DNA from: Sanderia malayensis | Lineage: Eukaryota; Cnidaria; Scyphozoa; Semaeostomeae; Pelagiidae | Direction: 5' to 3' | DNA: 64,000 nucleotides | Assembly (NCBI GenBank): GCA_013076295.1 | Contig: RQOL01000872.1 | Coordinates: 108,259-172,258, forward strand | Position numbers and translations under genes: made by a program | Part shown: positions 24,507 to 36,991 of the stretch, in pieces | How the letters are laid out: the number at the start of each line of letters is the position of its first letter | How positions within the stretch are numbered: the stretch's first letter is position 1 | Notes under the pieces: generated by a model | What the model was told of the DNA's origin: nothing | Database searches by the model: none | Seen by the model: only the letters and a program-made list of their open reading frames with translations

Positions 24507-24961
24507 AAATAATATAAAAGAGAAAAAAAAAAAAAAGTATCTGTTCTTATCAGCTTAATATCTGATATGCACCCAAGGGTGCTCAAATATTAAACTGATT
24601 TTTGGAATTGGTCTGTGGGCTTGAAGCTTGCTTCACCCAAGACACTGGTTGTCCTGGTATTGCAGTACCGCTATGGATGGCCTCATTTTCAGTTGTAAGT
24701 TAAGTTTTCCGTCTGCTTTGTGAGACTGAGACTTGTACGTGTTATGCTTCCATTTAAAGGTTCGATATAATTTAAAACGGATCGCTCTATCTGGCTTGGG
24801 ATAGCATTTTCGATTAACTGGGGTCGTTTGATATGTTGTTTAAATCATGTTAGTTAGTTCCGACCAGAGATTGATGTCACGGCAACGCTTCCGTAGATTC
24901 ACGTTTTTACGTGCGAAATTCCATTCTAATCATGGAATCAAAATCATTCCCACAAACTCAC

Positions 24962-27101
24962 CAGCTTCAATGCCAGTTTCTTCCTTAATTTCTCTCATCA
25001 CAGTAGCAGCTAAAGCAAAGATAACTCCATGACTACAATCATACCAAAAAAGCTCTTTTTAGCCCTAGGAGGGAGGCTCAATAGAGAGGGCGGGCTTAAT
25101 TAACAATCTCAACTCAAAAAGAAGCTTATTAGAGCAGAGAACCTAATAAAAAGGAGGTTTTTATGCCAACATATATACATATATTAGAAATAAATAAGTG
25201 ATATGCAACGTCTTGCAAGAAATTTTTATGAGATATTTATGTTTCACATGATATAAGTGAGAGGTTTGCATGCAATCCAGGAAACAAGAATAAAGAAAGA
25301 TTAATGCTTACCAGATATCTTCATTTGGTTCAGCAAAGCCACAAGGAAACTTCCATTTCTTTATCTGACATGACATATTTTCAATTAAATTTGTCTGCAA
25401 TATACAGGGTGGCCCAGAAAAAAGTAACCCCCCCCCTAACAAAATATTTTGTAAAAAATATTTCTGAAGTAGCAATTTTATGAAATTCATACTTCAAGTT
25501 ATTCCACTTAAGTGCGATATTTTGTGTAAGTATTGTGCTGGTAGAGCTTATTATCTCTGAGCAAATGTGCTCTCAAACTTAAGCATCCAAAAACACACTC
25601 TTTGGAAACATCTAACTTCATATTGACGCAACAAACACGAAAAACTCAACAACTCATTCTATCAGTCACATAAGATGTTCAAAATGTCAGTCTGATAAGA
25701 TTCTTTTTCTTCCCCATCCTTTTTCTATTCTTAAATTCTTTATAAAATGCTTATCTTCTACTGATATTACAGGCATTTTTCTTTACGTTAATTTTTGTTT
25801 TGTTTGCTCGTTTGACGTGATGAAATTTCAATTTCCCGCAAAAACAGCGGGTTTTTGAATGTCACGAATTTAATGCCTCATTGTGCCTGGATGGAAGCTC
25901 TAAACGTGAAGATATTTCTACACGTTAATAAACTTGAATTGAATATCATCTGGTATAAATTTGATTGAATTCATTTATGAGAAAAAATGTCTATAAATTA
26001 TTTTGTTTGGGGGTTACTTTTTTCTGGGCCACCCTGTATGTATGCTAAAGCCGTAGCAGTTAAATAAATAAAATGTCATTACAGATATAAAACCAAAGTA
26101 TGTGAATGAAAACTAGGCCATGTTTAATAATATTAAGTTAAAATACCTACTTTTCCTTTGTCAACAACGAGTGCTTCCTGTGTTTCTTCATTAGTACCAT
26201 GCCTTGAGCAAAAATGATTCAAAATTAAGCCATTAGTTCAAAATAATTCATATACCAAAACGTTTCATTGAAAAACTTGTCTAGAAGTATACTACCTTGC
26301 AAAAAGCAAAGCTAATATAGATACAATTGCAACATTGATATAAGATTCGCTAACAAACATATTTCAAATACCTACTTGGTACACCAACAGTGTGAAAAGC
26401 TTATTGGGGAATTTTATGTTCTTTATCTTCTGGTAGCCATTCATCATCATTATGTAATCGATTATTGCGTGATGGCAGCTGAAGCCTGAAGAACTCAGGT
26501 ATTGTATCGCCCAATGGTATTTTAATGGTATTGTCACAAATATTCCTCTCATCCCATCTGCCTTCCAGATATTGAGGTATTCTAGGAAGATGAAAGAAAG
26601 ATAATATGATGAAACAGTTGATAAGTAAATGTTGTTGATTACAGATTGATGAATGGATGAGCAAATGAATGGATGACTTAACAAATCAACAAATAAATAC
26701 AGGAATGAATGAACAATGTATGAATAGAATAGGAAATGAATTAGAGGAAAGGAAGAAATGCAAAAAGTTGAAAAAAACAAATTATTTCACCTGATAAACT
26801 TCCAGCAAATTCGTCTTCATCTTCATTGTCTGCAACAACTCCAGGATCTAATTATAAAACCACAAACACGTGTTTCTTTCCAGACCCAGCCATGTTTTTA
26901 AAACTTACTTCCACTACATTCGTCTCTAGAAGGCAAAGAAATGTTCCGTTTGTAGGTGTAAAGGTACTTCTTCTTCTTACACGTACAATGACATTTTTTC
27001 ATGGTAGAGGATAGAGACCTGTGACTTTCTAAATTGTAGCCATTCAAGGACGAAATATGGCTAGAATATCGCTGCAGCGGCCGTCTTGTTGCCGTAGCCA
27101 T
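24962..27101 (-). pseudogene. NUDT6-like copy b, unit 2
   Basis: This is a second, decayed NUDT6 exon set just downstream of U2. Pieces: exon 1 from the ATG at 27101 (MATATRRPLQRYSSH), an exon near 26790-26850, the pre-Nudix exon 26376-26581 (WKADGMRGIFVTIPLKY, GFSCHHA), an exon near 26155-26205, FPCGFAEPNEDI near 25315-25370 and the Nudix exon 24962-25009 (REIKEETGIEA). Defects: one base lost before WLPED, lost bases in the VVQD exon, cysteine for the first glycine of FPGG, and no carboxy-terminal exon between it and U2. It keeps the stretch that copy a lost in the pre-Nudix exon. Confidence 0.75.
25405..26036. mobile_element. 632-bp mariner-type MITE in NUDT6-b (unit 2)
   Basis: Ends CAGGGTGGCCCAGAAAAAAG and its complement, about 28 bp long, lie between TA dinucleotides. 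The paralogous stretch in NUDT6-a (about 16060-16075) lacks the element and shows the empty site. There is no transposase. Confidence 0.88.
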
Positions 27102-28474
27102 TTATATATATGATTTCTAAAAATGATATGACTTCGTTCGGTGGCGAACTTGTTGCGTGACTCCTCTCTCTCTTGGTTCCCGGTTCCCGCCCACTCTTCA
27201 AGGCCAATTGGGCCTAAGGACCAAATCGTTGATTGATAGAGCTAACTATCAGCGAACGTTCAAGCTACAGCTAGACAAATATTCAAAATAAAAGTCTTGG
27301 GTATGTAATACCTAAAACATTCAGGCAGGTCTCCAGGTAGAATACTCCAGAACAGCAGGCGGAACAATTTAACAGCCAAAGGCTACAACAATTTCTTGTC
27401 CCTTTTTCGATTCGAGTAGTTACAGGGCAGTGCAACCTCGCTTTGAAATTTTAATACATTTGTTGCATGAATTTTTATGCCCATCATTTCATCCTTTCAT
27501 CATGCTTATTTTCTGTATTAACTTTCGATTTATCAGCTTTCAGTTAGTAGTTGAACCCTTACAGGTTTGTGGTTAGCCCCTGCCACTCAAAGACATCAAA
27601 GGAAGAGACATCAACCAGGGTCCCAAAACATATGTACTCGGACCCTGACTTATAATAGAGAAAGTACGAAAGCAGCCATGGTAGAGGCAGCAGTGGCAAA
27701 CCAGTGAGGAACAATACGTAACAACAGAGAGAGTAGCAAGAAGATTGCCATATAGAACTGATTTCACGGTGCACCCTGAACTGCTACCTTGATTTAATAA
27801 TGACTGGCATATGTTTGTATGTTGTGTGGCTTTGATATTTGGTTATGTAGCTAAATGAAAATAGTTCAACCAATTCTCCTTTCTATTAAGCTCTTTCCAC
27901 CTGGGATACAAAGCTTGTTTTAAAATCTGAAGCACCCAACCGGACTTTCTCCCATCAGATCAAAAACATTTTTCTGTCCTTTTATATTTGGAATATTTTT
28001 CTCGAAATTTCAAATAACCCGTGTCTCTCTAACAAAATGCGATTTCGTCGCAGAAACAATTGGTTGTGGTTGAACTCGAGCAAGTCTTCATACGACTCCC
28101 GACAAATAAGTGTTCAAAGTATGCTCAGCTTCCTTTATAATTTTTCTTGCTTTCAAAGTCTGATGTCAGAAGGGCCGTTGGCCGATTGTGAATACCACAA
28201 ACCATTACCAGATCCGCCAAGACCATTATATTTGCTCATCGATATTCTCATGTTGACTGGCTGTTTCCGATCCAGCACAAGTAGCAAAGGAAAAATCCTT
28301 TAAATTTTTAAAATCCTTGTTCTTCAGCCACAACTCGCACAATGCATAAAAAGACATCATTGCATAGCACGAGTAATAGAATCGGTTTCATTTCTGGGGT
28401 AACCATTTCATATACATGGGTCAGTGAACACGCTAACACATACGCAACATCCATATGTGATGAATAAGATAAGA
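27102..28474. other. Region between NUDT6-b and the NUDT6 terminal exon (unit 2)
   Basis: ORFs here (27559-27774 minus, 28037-28303 plus) recur in unit 3, but I recognise none of them and their strands conflict. Part of this stretch (27664-27697) resembles the left flank of unit 1. No gene call is made. Confidence 0.3.
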
Positions 28475-28797
28475 TTAAGGTTTTAAAGGTCTATGAAAAA
28501 CACTAAATGTTTTATCATAAGGTGGAATCCAACTAGTCATTCGCTCTGGTACAATATCAACATCTTCAAAGCCATTTTTCAAACCTGATAAAACCAGCGC
28601 AGCGACACGTCTTGTCAACGATGTTGAGTCTTCGCAATGAAGCAGATAATCAAGTGGTAAACATGCGCATTTGGCAATCTCAGTTTCGCTTATCTTGATG
28701 TCAAATGTCAAAGGTTGAAGGCAACATATGAAGTAAAGATCGGACATGTTAAAAGCCACACCATGTTGCTGTCGAAATGTCAGCAATGCTTTGAATT
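28475..28797 (-). CDS. NUDT6: NUDT6-like carboxy-terminal exon, last exon of unit 3 copy a
   Basis: The exon opens after a TAG acceptor and reads EFKALLTFRQQHGV, MSDLYFICCLQPLTF and later SLTRRVAALVLSG and PPYDKTFSVFHRPLKP before a TAA. This follows the human NUDT6 end closely (RQQH, SDMYIICRLKP, SRVARLLLYG as I recall it). The incoming phase (AA after a G) fits the Nudix exon at 36992-37039, which ends with a lone G. The two exons lie either side of gene X copy 3. Confidence 0.88.
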
Positions 28798-29036
28798 CTA
28801 CGAATACGAAAGCAAACAATTATTTTAGAGTGTTCATCGACTATAATGCTTGATGATAAAGAATATAAGAACAGTAAACTTTAGCTCTTAAGCTTGTCTC
28901 CCCAAAATAACGTGAACAAAATTATATATATCTAATAAAACCGAGTAACCAATCTCGCAAGGCATGATTGGTGGGGTGAAATTAAGCAGCGGTTGTCGCA
29001 GTGTGGCCATAAGCCATACCCGCATTGTATTGTTTA

Positions 29037-29044
29037 TGACGTCA
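29037..29044. promoter_or_regulatory. CRE-like palindrome upstream of gene X (unit 3)
   Basis: TGACGTCA is unchanged although the bases just after it differ from units 1 and 2. Confidence 0.5.
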
Positions 29045-31783
29045 AATGAATAATAATGTTGCTATAGATATATAAGATAAACAACCATCACAACTTCAGT
29101 TGCAATTTCGCAATTTCCAAAGTGCGCACAGGAGATAGACACTATTCAATTTCAATCGCTAAGCAATAAATTTTTCCATTTATTTGGGATAAATTGAGCA
29201 TCAAAAGTCAAAATTTGAAGATGGAATACAGCATTCGAAAATCGATCGCTAAATTCAAAGCTTCGTTTGAAAAACCATCACAATATTATGCCGAAGAGAA
29301 GGTAGGACTAATCAATTGATTAACAAGTATTGTTACAGCTTTTAAAGAACATTTCTCTGCACGTGAACATTTGTACGAAATAAAGGACACAGAACTGGAG
29401 TATATTGTTCTCCGTAACTTGTTGGAAAATATCGACCCACTTTCAACCTTTGCTACGAAGAACTTCACGCATTTCGGTAACTTTAAAGTCTGATCAGAAA
29501 AAGAGAGATTGCTCTTTGCTAAAACATGGAAAAGTTTCTTAAAACTTGCTCAGAAATAACGAAATAATTTGTATTTTTATGGTTAAAAAACCTACTAACA
29601 AAACACAAAGCAGAACTTTAATATGCAGAAGTATTTATTGGTAGAAAATAATTTCACGAAAAAATGGAAAACGATATGCGCCATTATTAATTGGCTATTG
29701 TTGCTAAGACCAATCACTAGGTCTGGCGCCTATCCCAAAATGCTTATTAAGCTAGCGTAACACCCAGATTAACAAAATCAATTTGACTTATTTGCAATCA
29801 TTTGTAATCATTAAGCCTAAATTATAGTATTTTTTATTTAACTTAACGAATTGATCATTATCGTGTTATTACGAGTCATTATTATCACTAATATTCATTT
29901 TAACTTTTGATTATTAGCTTTACTATCTGGAACGAACTAATGGCAATAAGATTTGGAGAATGTTTAACAGCTTATTGCTTAATATAGGTAACATATAACT
30001 TTATATAGCACGTCACTTAGCTTAACAAGTAAACGCGCTTATTGCAGAAGCTAGTTCTACACTTGCATCAGTTGAACAGAAATAAATATATACATAAACA
30101 TTGTTTCTCTAGATTGCCTCTATAGTAGGTTGGCTGATCTGACAGAAGTCAGAGATGATCAGCAGGGCAACATGAAGAAAATGCAAATGCCTACTTATCG
30201 AAAGTTTGCATTCAATAAGGTACATTATATTTCATATTTTCATGGCTCCAGTTGACTTTTATAGTTCCTTTTAATTCTCTTTGCATTCAGTTGAAGTGCT
30301 TGATATAACTCTTACTCTAAAACAGATCAAAGATCATGTCAATGAGATCTTAGAGCACCATGCAGACCTTTATTCAATGGTAAGATGATGAACTCAAGTT
30401 AATTCCAATGCACAATAAAAATAATCTATAATTACAAATCTGTCATCTGGTTTAGACATTTAACAACCTGTAGATCTTATGTGCAACTATTTCCCATTTA
30501 TAGATTGCAAGCTACCATATGAGTGTCCGGAACAAGATTCTGGACCTGGCAGCATATGTCAAAAGGATCATGAAAACTTGGGACAGGTTCTTTTATGGAA
30601 TAACATTGATGGTAGGCATTTCTTCACTATTTTTAATGCATGTTAACAAGAAGGCGAATGATGTGAAAGTATCTAGGGCTATGTTCAGTATCAAAGCAAT
30701 ACAAATTATCTATTTTAGTCACAAGATGATGTCGAAAGACTGGCAGAAGACATCAAAATATTCCATAGAAACTCGTATTTTAATACGAGAACATGCTCTA
30801 AAAAACTACTGGAGATAAGAGATGATCTGACCGAGGTAATTGCTTCCTGCAAAACAAGAACATACAAGGAAGCACAAGCATGCTACGACAGAACATCTCA
30901 CCTATTCAGAATGGAAAGCCTAAAATTTGAGGAAGAATACTTAAATGATTCAGAAGACAGCCTTGCATGTCTGCAGAAAAACAACAACAAGCGAAAAGAA
31001 AAGAAATCAAAGAAACCAGAAAAGAAGAGGTGTCCGCCAACAAAACTATCTTCTATGGCAGAAAACAAAGAAGATACATGTTCTTCGTTTGGCAATGCTA
31101 ATGTGCATTCAGCACAGGTGAGAAAAATAACTCTTGCTGAATACTGGTCGAGAAAAAGAAGCGATTCTCAATGCCAGTCATCAAAACAAATGACAAGTAT
31201 TGAGAATGCAAAAGTCGAAGAAGCGAAGCAATTAGTTGAACCTGAAGCTGAGATGCCAGAAGATTATCAAAGGTTGACAATGAATCACAAGGCACCACAG
31301 TCGATGAAAAGATCAATTTCTTTGGTGTACAAAGAATATAGGCAAGGCAGCTTGAAGAAAAGAGTTGCTTATCAACAGCATCGAGCAGAAGCAAAAAGAA
31401 TTAAGTTATCGCCCGGTCAAGAAGAAGAAATGCAAAGGAAAAGAGTAGCAGAAGAGTTCAATACCAACACAAAAAAGATCATGGAAATCTATTTGTCAAA
31501 AAAGAAAAATGAAGCAAAAAGCAAAATCCCAGTTACAGAATACAGAAGGGATAAGGATCTTGAAATTCAATTTGGAAAACAACGGAAAGCTGAGAATGAC
31601 AACGCAACATTTACGTTTAGAAAGCTAGCTCCTCCAAAGCCAACTAAATTAGCGAGCCATAAATTGCAAGGAAATGCTGCTGCAAAGACAAAGGAGACTA
31701 CATCATTAATTCCAATTCCAAAAAGACAGAGCTTGGTGCAGGATAAAGCTAACGATGCAAAAAAGGTTGCAGTAGACACAGGA

Positions 31784-34700
31784 CAGTGGCGTAGCCAGAG
31801 CGGGAAGATTGGGGGGGCAAACAGGTAAGAAAAATAGCAGGGGGTCCGGGAATCTTCCCCCGGAAAAATTTAAAAACACGCCCCTTAGAATGCTGGAAAA
31901 CGGCTCTTTTTAGATGGCTAATAATGAGCTATGCCATTTGTACATGTCAAAGTTTGGTTAATCAAACGTCAAAACAAAAATTTTTGCATTACAATTCCTC
32001 TCAAGTTTTATTTTCTGAATCTTATCAGGCGAGAAACTTCTATGTTGAAAAACTGTTTTCCGAAGACGCAAGTAAACGTTTATATATATAATTTATATAT
32101 ATATTATATAAAGGCTTAAACTAAGTCCATTCTCCTAGGAGCAAAATCTGCAAAATCTTTCACAAGCATTTCTATATCTAAATTTTTAAGAAAATCTGAT
32201 TCTACGGACATCAGCATAAGGCTTTGGAGTCTCTCTTGCCCCATGGTGGATCTCAGTCGATTTTTTATTATTTTTAGCTTTGAAAATGCCCTTTCGGCAC
32301 TGCAGGATGTCAAAGGTAACGATAGCGCAATTTCCATCAGCTTCTTCACTTCTCCAAAACAGGAAAGATCATCTTTTATTTCGTCGTAGAGTTCGACAAA
32401 GGTTGCAGTTTTCTTTTCCTTCCTCGCTCTCGCGGTGCTTATAACTCTTTTCAAAATCTGTGACTTCTGGAGACTTGCAAGTTGACCTTCTAACGAATCA
32501 GTATCCAGGTCATCTTTGTACCAATCTACGGCAATCTGGATCTTTTTCAATGCCTCCGGTGAATCTAATCTTTCTGGTCCCAAGTAGAAAAGACCCTGTA
32601 AGATGGGTGCACTATGACTGTCAAATCGTGTTGAAATTGACGCTGTCATCAAATCAAGGACCTGTAAATAGAAAATAGATAAATATCCCTGTAAAACTCG
32701 TGTAATGATAAACAACTGTGCGTTGATAAACTGCCGCATAATCGTAAAAATATATCATCATGATATCCTGAAAGTCCTTTTTAAGGATAGGGAATTTGAT
32801 TTCAAAACAGCGAACTTACGTTATAATAGAAATTAACCCTGAGGTTGGCCTTAGGATCTAGATGGACAGCCGTACTTGGATTTTCTTCATATCTCCTGGG
32901 CAATTTCCGGATGCGCTCTTCTTTAGGCTCGTTAATGTCAAGGCGTTTGCATTTTCTTGTTGCTTCCTGCCAAAATAATTCAAACTTTGCGTCGTTGCGA
33001 AGTTCGGTGATTGCTGAATTAAGATCTGCAACTCTCTCACATCCTGTAACAACGTCAAGATCCTCTGTCTGAAGTTTGTCCGACACACCTTTGCTGACAA
33101 ACAAGATAGCTTTGAGAACCTGAAAGAAGGAAGGACAGAATACAATCTTTTTAGGTTCTTAAAAAATTTCAAAGCACTTTCAAAGCTTCCTAAATTTCCA
33201 AACTATGGTTTAGAAAAAAACTCTTAAATGTTTGATTCGTGAATTTGCCACTAAAGTTTCAGAATAATCACATTTCGAAAATAATCTTTGCTTGTTTTGC
33301 CAGTGGCACTCAAGACATGCAATAATATCAGTTTCCGCAGAATATTGCAATGTGACTCTTACCTCTAGCGCAAAAATGAATTCAAAGTCAATGTTTATGA
33401 GAAGTCCTTTTGCCTCTGCATAAATGTTTGGCTTCTTTTCCTTCTCGATTATTTCCTCCAACGTCGCAATGACAGACTCGATGGTGTGATAAATTGCTTT
33501 GATGCTATCTGCTCTGCATGCCCATCTTGTATCTGACAATTTTTTCAGAACGTAGGTTGTTTTTTTCATTTTGGAAGCTTCTGCGTTATTCGACTCCAAA
33601 TCAAATACTTTTGGAGGCGATAATTTTGTTCTGGTTTTTGACGAACATTTCATGGCGTTTGGTGCAGCCTTCAATGAACACATACAAGTTCTGCAATGTT
33701 CCAAAAAAGTCCTTTGCAAACCTGTTATTGGTCATCGAATCCACGATGACCAGATTAAGGACATGTGCATAACAGTGGGTGTACAGTGCTGTTTTTGAAA
33801 AATCTCGCATACGCGCCTGCAAACCAGCATGGATGCCAGACACATTACTTGCCCCATCATAACACTGACCACGAAGCATTGCTATTGGGATCTCGCACTC
33901 GTTGAGCTCATCCATGATTGTTTTCAGCAACGTTTTTGCATCAGTTTCATCGACTGTCTTCACAGCAAGCAAACGTTCCTCTACGACACCTTGATACACG
34001 TATCTCACTACCAATGCCAACTGTTCTTTTTTGCTATTATCAGGAGTTTCATCTGCGATTATTGAATACGCACCAGCTTCTTTGACACGTCTGATTGTTT
34101 CCCTTCTGATGGCTGATCCTATCATTGCGATGTACTGATTCTGGATTTCGGGGCTCAAATATTTTGCATTTTCTGTTGAAATAAATGAAATGTTAAATTG
34201 AGAAGCTTCATCTGTGCGTAAAGGTGACAAAGTGAAATTTGAAAAACCTTGGAGAGAAGGAGTTGCAGAAGGCGCAGCCAATTTCGAAAACTTATGAAAT
34301 ACTGGGTGCCAATGCGCTTTCCCCAATCCTTGTTCTCCACTTATTTACCTGGTGCACTTAACAGATGCTCGTTAAGAATAGGATCTGTTTGTGAAACGAA
34401 CTCGACGAATTCTTTGAAAATTCCTCTATTTGCAGAGTCTACATCTTCTCGATGCCCTCGAAATGCCAAGTTCAGCTTCCCCAAAAGCCTCGTGATATCG
34501 AACAACTTTCCTATGATCGTACAGTTCTTTTTTACCTGTTAAAGAAATGCATGTATAAGATATGATAGAATGTCTTCCTCTACATTTAAAAGAAATTATA
34601 TATTTTTGGGGGAAAAATATTGCAAAAGTGAAGCAATCTTATATTTTTAAGTAAATATGTTGCTACGATTGACACAACCCCTGCGAAGAATTCTCGGTTA

Positions 34701-35973
34701 AAAATTAAAACATTATCTCTCCTCCTTAGTTGAGATTGAGAAGGTTAAAAAAATTAATGCTTTGTGCTTAACAAGCAAACTCATATGTCACTATTATTGG
34801 TCGCCAATTTTGCAATTATCGTAGACGTTTGAACATACCCTTTCCTGACGATAAGATTCACGTTTGGCAGCACCCTCACTGATTAGGTGATCGATTGGCT
34901 TCTGTTTTTCCCATGCTTTAAATGATTCGACGGAGTACCGATGGCATTCAGATTGTTCATGATTTGAGAATCGTTCAGTCTTTTTCCAGTTGCTGAACCC
35001 ATTATTGATAAATGCGGGGTCCCCTTTTTGCGATATCTGAAAGAATGTTCAAAATGAAAAAAGAAGTTAATTTCCTTTCCTGGCAGCAATATGTTTGAAT
35101 AGAAAAGGCACAGCTCGGATGTCATAATATGCTAAAAAATAAAAAGGCACTAAGAATTTGCTCACCTGTTTGTTAAAAATACGGCAGTAGAAGCAAAATG
35201 CTTTATCAGATGATCTAGAGTACTCAAGCCAAGAATATTTGCTATACCATGTTGTCAGAAATTTTCTTCCCTGTTTGTTAACGGGAAATGCACATTGTGT
35301 TGGCCTTATTGGTCCTTTCTCTATGACATGGTTTCTCGAAGCTCGATCACTCGGAAGTGGGCAGCATGGATCAAATGTATACCTCGAGAGGTCCATTGGT
35401 ATAGCTTTTTCTGCATCTGACATTGTATAACAATGTTTCATTGGGCACTGAGAGAAGCAAACAATACGATGTTTCCTCGTTGAGACTCGGGCTCATTTAA
35501 GTGAAACAGTGCTTTTGCAGGGTGAGAGAACAATATGTTCCATTAACTAGCTAGAATTAAAAGCTGTTAATTTCCGAATTGTTTGGGAAATTGAAGGTGC
35601 CCTATCCGTCCCACCGGATCTCGATTGCTATTCAAGTCTCCAATTGGTTAGACTATACAAAAGAAATTGGCGATAATGATCCATCGTGTTAACCGCCTTT
35701 ACGTCAAATTGTCTATCATAGAACACCGCAGAGCCTTTAACTTTCTTTCCATGGTAGACTGACGGAAACATGAGAGAAGATTTTCAAATAACATACTGTT
35801 TTCTTTTTCTGTTGCTTCATTGTATGTTATCAATTTTTTGGCAAATGAAGCCTTGTCTTTTTGTCGTACCCCCCTACCAATTTTATTGCAGATTTGTACT
35901 TTTCTCAGAGACCAACTTTCTGCGAATTGGGGGGGCGGCTGCCCCCCCTTGCCCCCCCCTCGCTACGCTACTG
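31784..35973 (-). mobile_element. 4190-bp hAT transposon in gene X (unit 3)
   Basis: The ends are CAGTGGCGTAGCCAG and, complemented, CAGTAGCGTAGCGAG. An 8-bp target duplication ACACAGGA flanks it (31776-31783 and 35974-35981). Unit 2 shows the empty site with one ACACAGGA. G-rich tracts sit just inside both ends. The transposase gene lies on the minus strand. Confidence 0.95.
32116..35441 (-). pseudogene. hAT transposase with TTF zinc finger (ZMYM1-like), unit 3
   Basis: The transposase cuts and pastes the element. It starts at about 35441 and is split by introns. Exon 1 (35166-35441) has a TTF-type zinc finger with FLTTWYSKYSWLEYS and AFCFYCRIF. Exon 2 (34839-35036) has FSNWKK and HEQSECH; the next begins at 34535. 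The core has IIADETPDNSKKEQL with the first catalytic aspartate and CYDGASNVSG with the second. The last exon carries the dimerisation region with SCSAERAFSKLK, which holds the catalytic glutamate. A one-base shift lies between FVKNQNK (frame ending at 33601) and LKKLSDTRW (33210-33719 frame). The same break occurs in unit 4, so the protein is probably dead. Confidence 0.88.
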
Positions 35974-36991
35974 ACACAGGATACTTTGGAACAACCAAAA
36001 GAATGTCACAAGATGTGACATTTGGCACTGGCTTTATCCGTTGCTATGTCAGTAAATTAAGGATGGCTGATCAAGCAAATAATAAGCGATTTAAAACTGC
36101 TGCTACATCGACCAAAAGAACTCTTCCAGCCATTATCTCACATTCAGCCACGCCAAAATTCAGCAGTAATATTTGTAGAACAGCAAGGCCTGTGGTTACG
36201 AAAGAGCACAATGAAAGCGTGGCAAGCATAAACAAGGAAAGAATGCCAAGCAGTGTCATTCCAGCGACCAACCAAGCGATAAAAATCGTATCTAAAGTTT
36301 CCCTACAAGACTCTAGAAAAAGAAAAAGAAGTGGAAAGGAGGAACAAGCTCAAATAAATGCCACCACACAACAAATTGCAATTGGCATTCCGCCATTGGC
36401 CAAAAGAGTCAAGTTATGCGAAGCTCATCAAAGCAACAGTGACGTGAAGAGATACGACTCCAACTGCAATGAATGCAAATCGATCAGAAAGAAGAAGCTC
36501 GAGAACCTGGTCATTCAAAAGAAAGCCAAAGATGAAGCAAACAAAAAAATGCCTTTTTCTAAATTAAATCTATGATGGAACTCAGGAGACAATGAAATGC
36601 AGCTCACAAACTGCTTCGTAAATTTAACTTTAAATTTATTTAATTACATATATAGATAATCATAGATATCCTAGGCAAATATTTTATAAGGCAACTCAAT
36701 TTATGAGGTTATTTATCAGAATAGTAAATCACAATATTGACTTATAATTGTCATAATTGATTGGCTATGAAATAAGGCAGACATTGAACTGAACTGTGTG
36801 TTTATTTCTTATTGCAACTCTTTCATTAACAAATTACATAAAAGGAGAATAGCACTGCTTCAAAAGCAAGCAGCATCTGCTCCTGATGACACAGCGAAAA
36901 TAGAAAGGATTGGAGAACAGAGAGATATTACAGCTGGAACATAAGGAAGAAGTTATAGTAAATGGAATCAAAGTCAACCACTCAGACTCAC

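Larger units (their letters stand above)
21937..24536 (+). mobile_element. 5'-truncated Tx1-clade LINE in U2 (Keno-like)
   Basis: The element is 2600 bp and in the same orientation as U2. It is flanked by a 10-bp target duplication GTATCTGTTC (21927-21936 and 24537-24546) and ends in an A run, as target-primed reverse transcription predicts. ORF1 and the endonuclease are missing. Reverse transcriptase motifs resemble Tx1/L1-group LINEs. The Keno family is known to insert in U2 genes; assignment here rests on target and clade, not on a search. Confidence 0.85.
21892..24682 (+). ncRNA. U2: U2 snRNA gene interrupted by a LINE (unit 2)
   Basis: U2 snRNA pairs with the intron branch point in the spliceosome. 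Nucleotides 1-45 are at 21892-21936 and include the branch-point-pairing GTAGTA. The RNA resumes after the LINE at 24537-24682, where ten bases (GTATCTGTTC) are repeated. The downstream part has stem IIa, the GCACCC-AA-GGGTGC hairpin, the Sm site ATTTTTGG and the GGTATTGCAGTACC stem. The 2.6-kb insertion must abolish a normal transcript. Confidence 0.93.
11689..28963. repeat. Tandem unit 2 (carries U2 with a truncated LINE)
   Basis: This is a full unit of 17.3 kb, of which 2.6 kb is the LINE inside U2. Gene X here lacks the hAT insertion present in units 3 and 4. Order: gene X, NUDT6-a exons, minisatellite, weak ORFs, U2, NUDT6-b exons, NUDT6 carboxy-terminal exon. Confidence 0.9.
29221..36575 (+). 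pseudogene. Gene X copy 3: open frame split only by a hAT transposon
   Basis: Exons: 29221-29301 (MEYSIRKSIAKFKASFEK), about 29339-29476 (AREHLYEIKDTELEY), 30113-30219, 30326-30379, 30504-30611 and 30719-36575. The last exon is open to 31783, is cut by the hAT element 31784-35973, and resumes in the same frame at 35982 after the duplicated ACACAGGA, ending at 36575. Exon 2 exits in phase 1 and fits exon 3, but its entry phase does not fit exon 1 with any canonical site I can find. Otherwise this is the cleanest copy, with no other frameshift seen. The protein is unrecognised: helical, charged amino-terminal part and a lysine-rich tail. Confidence 0.65.
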
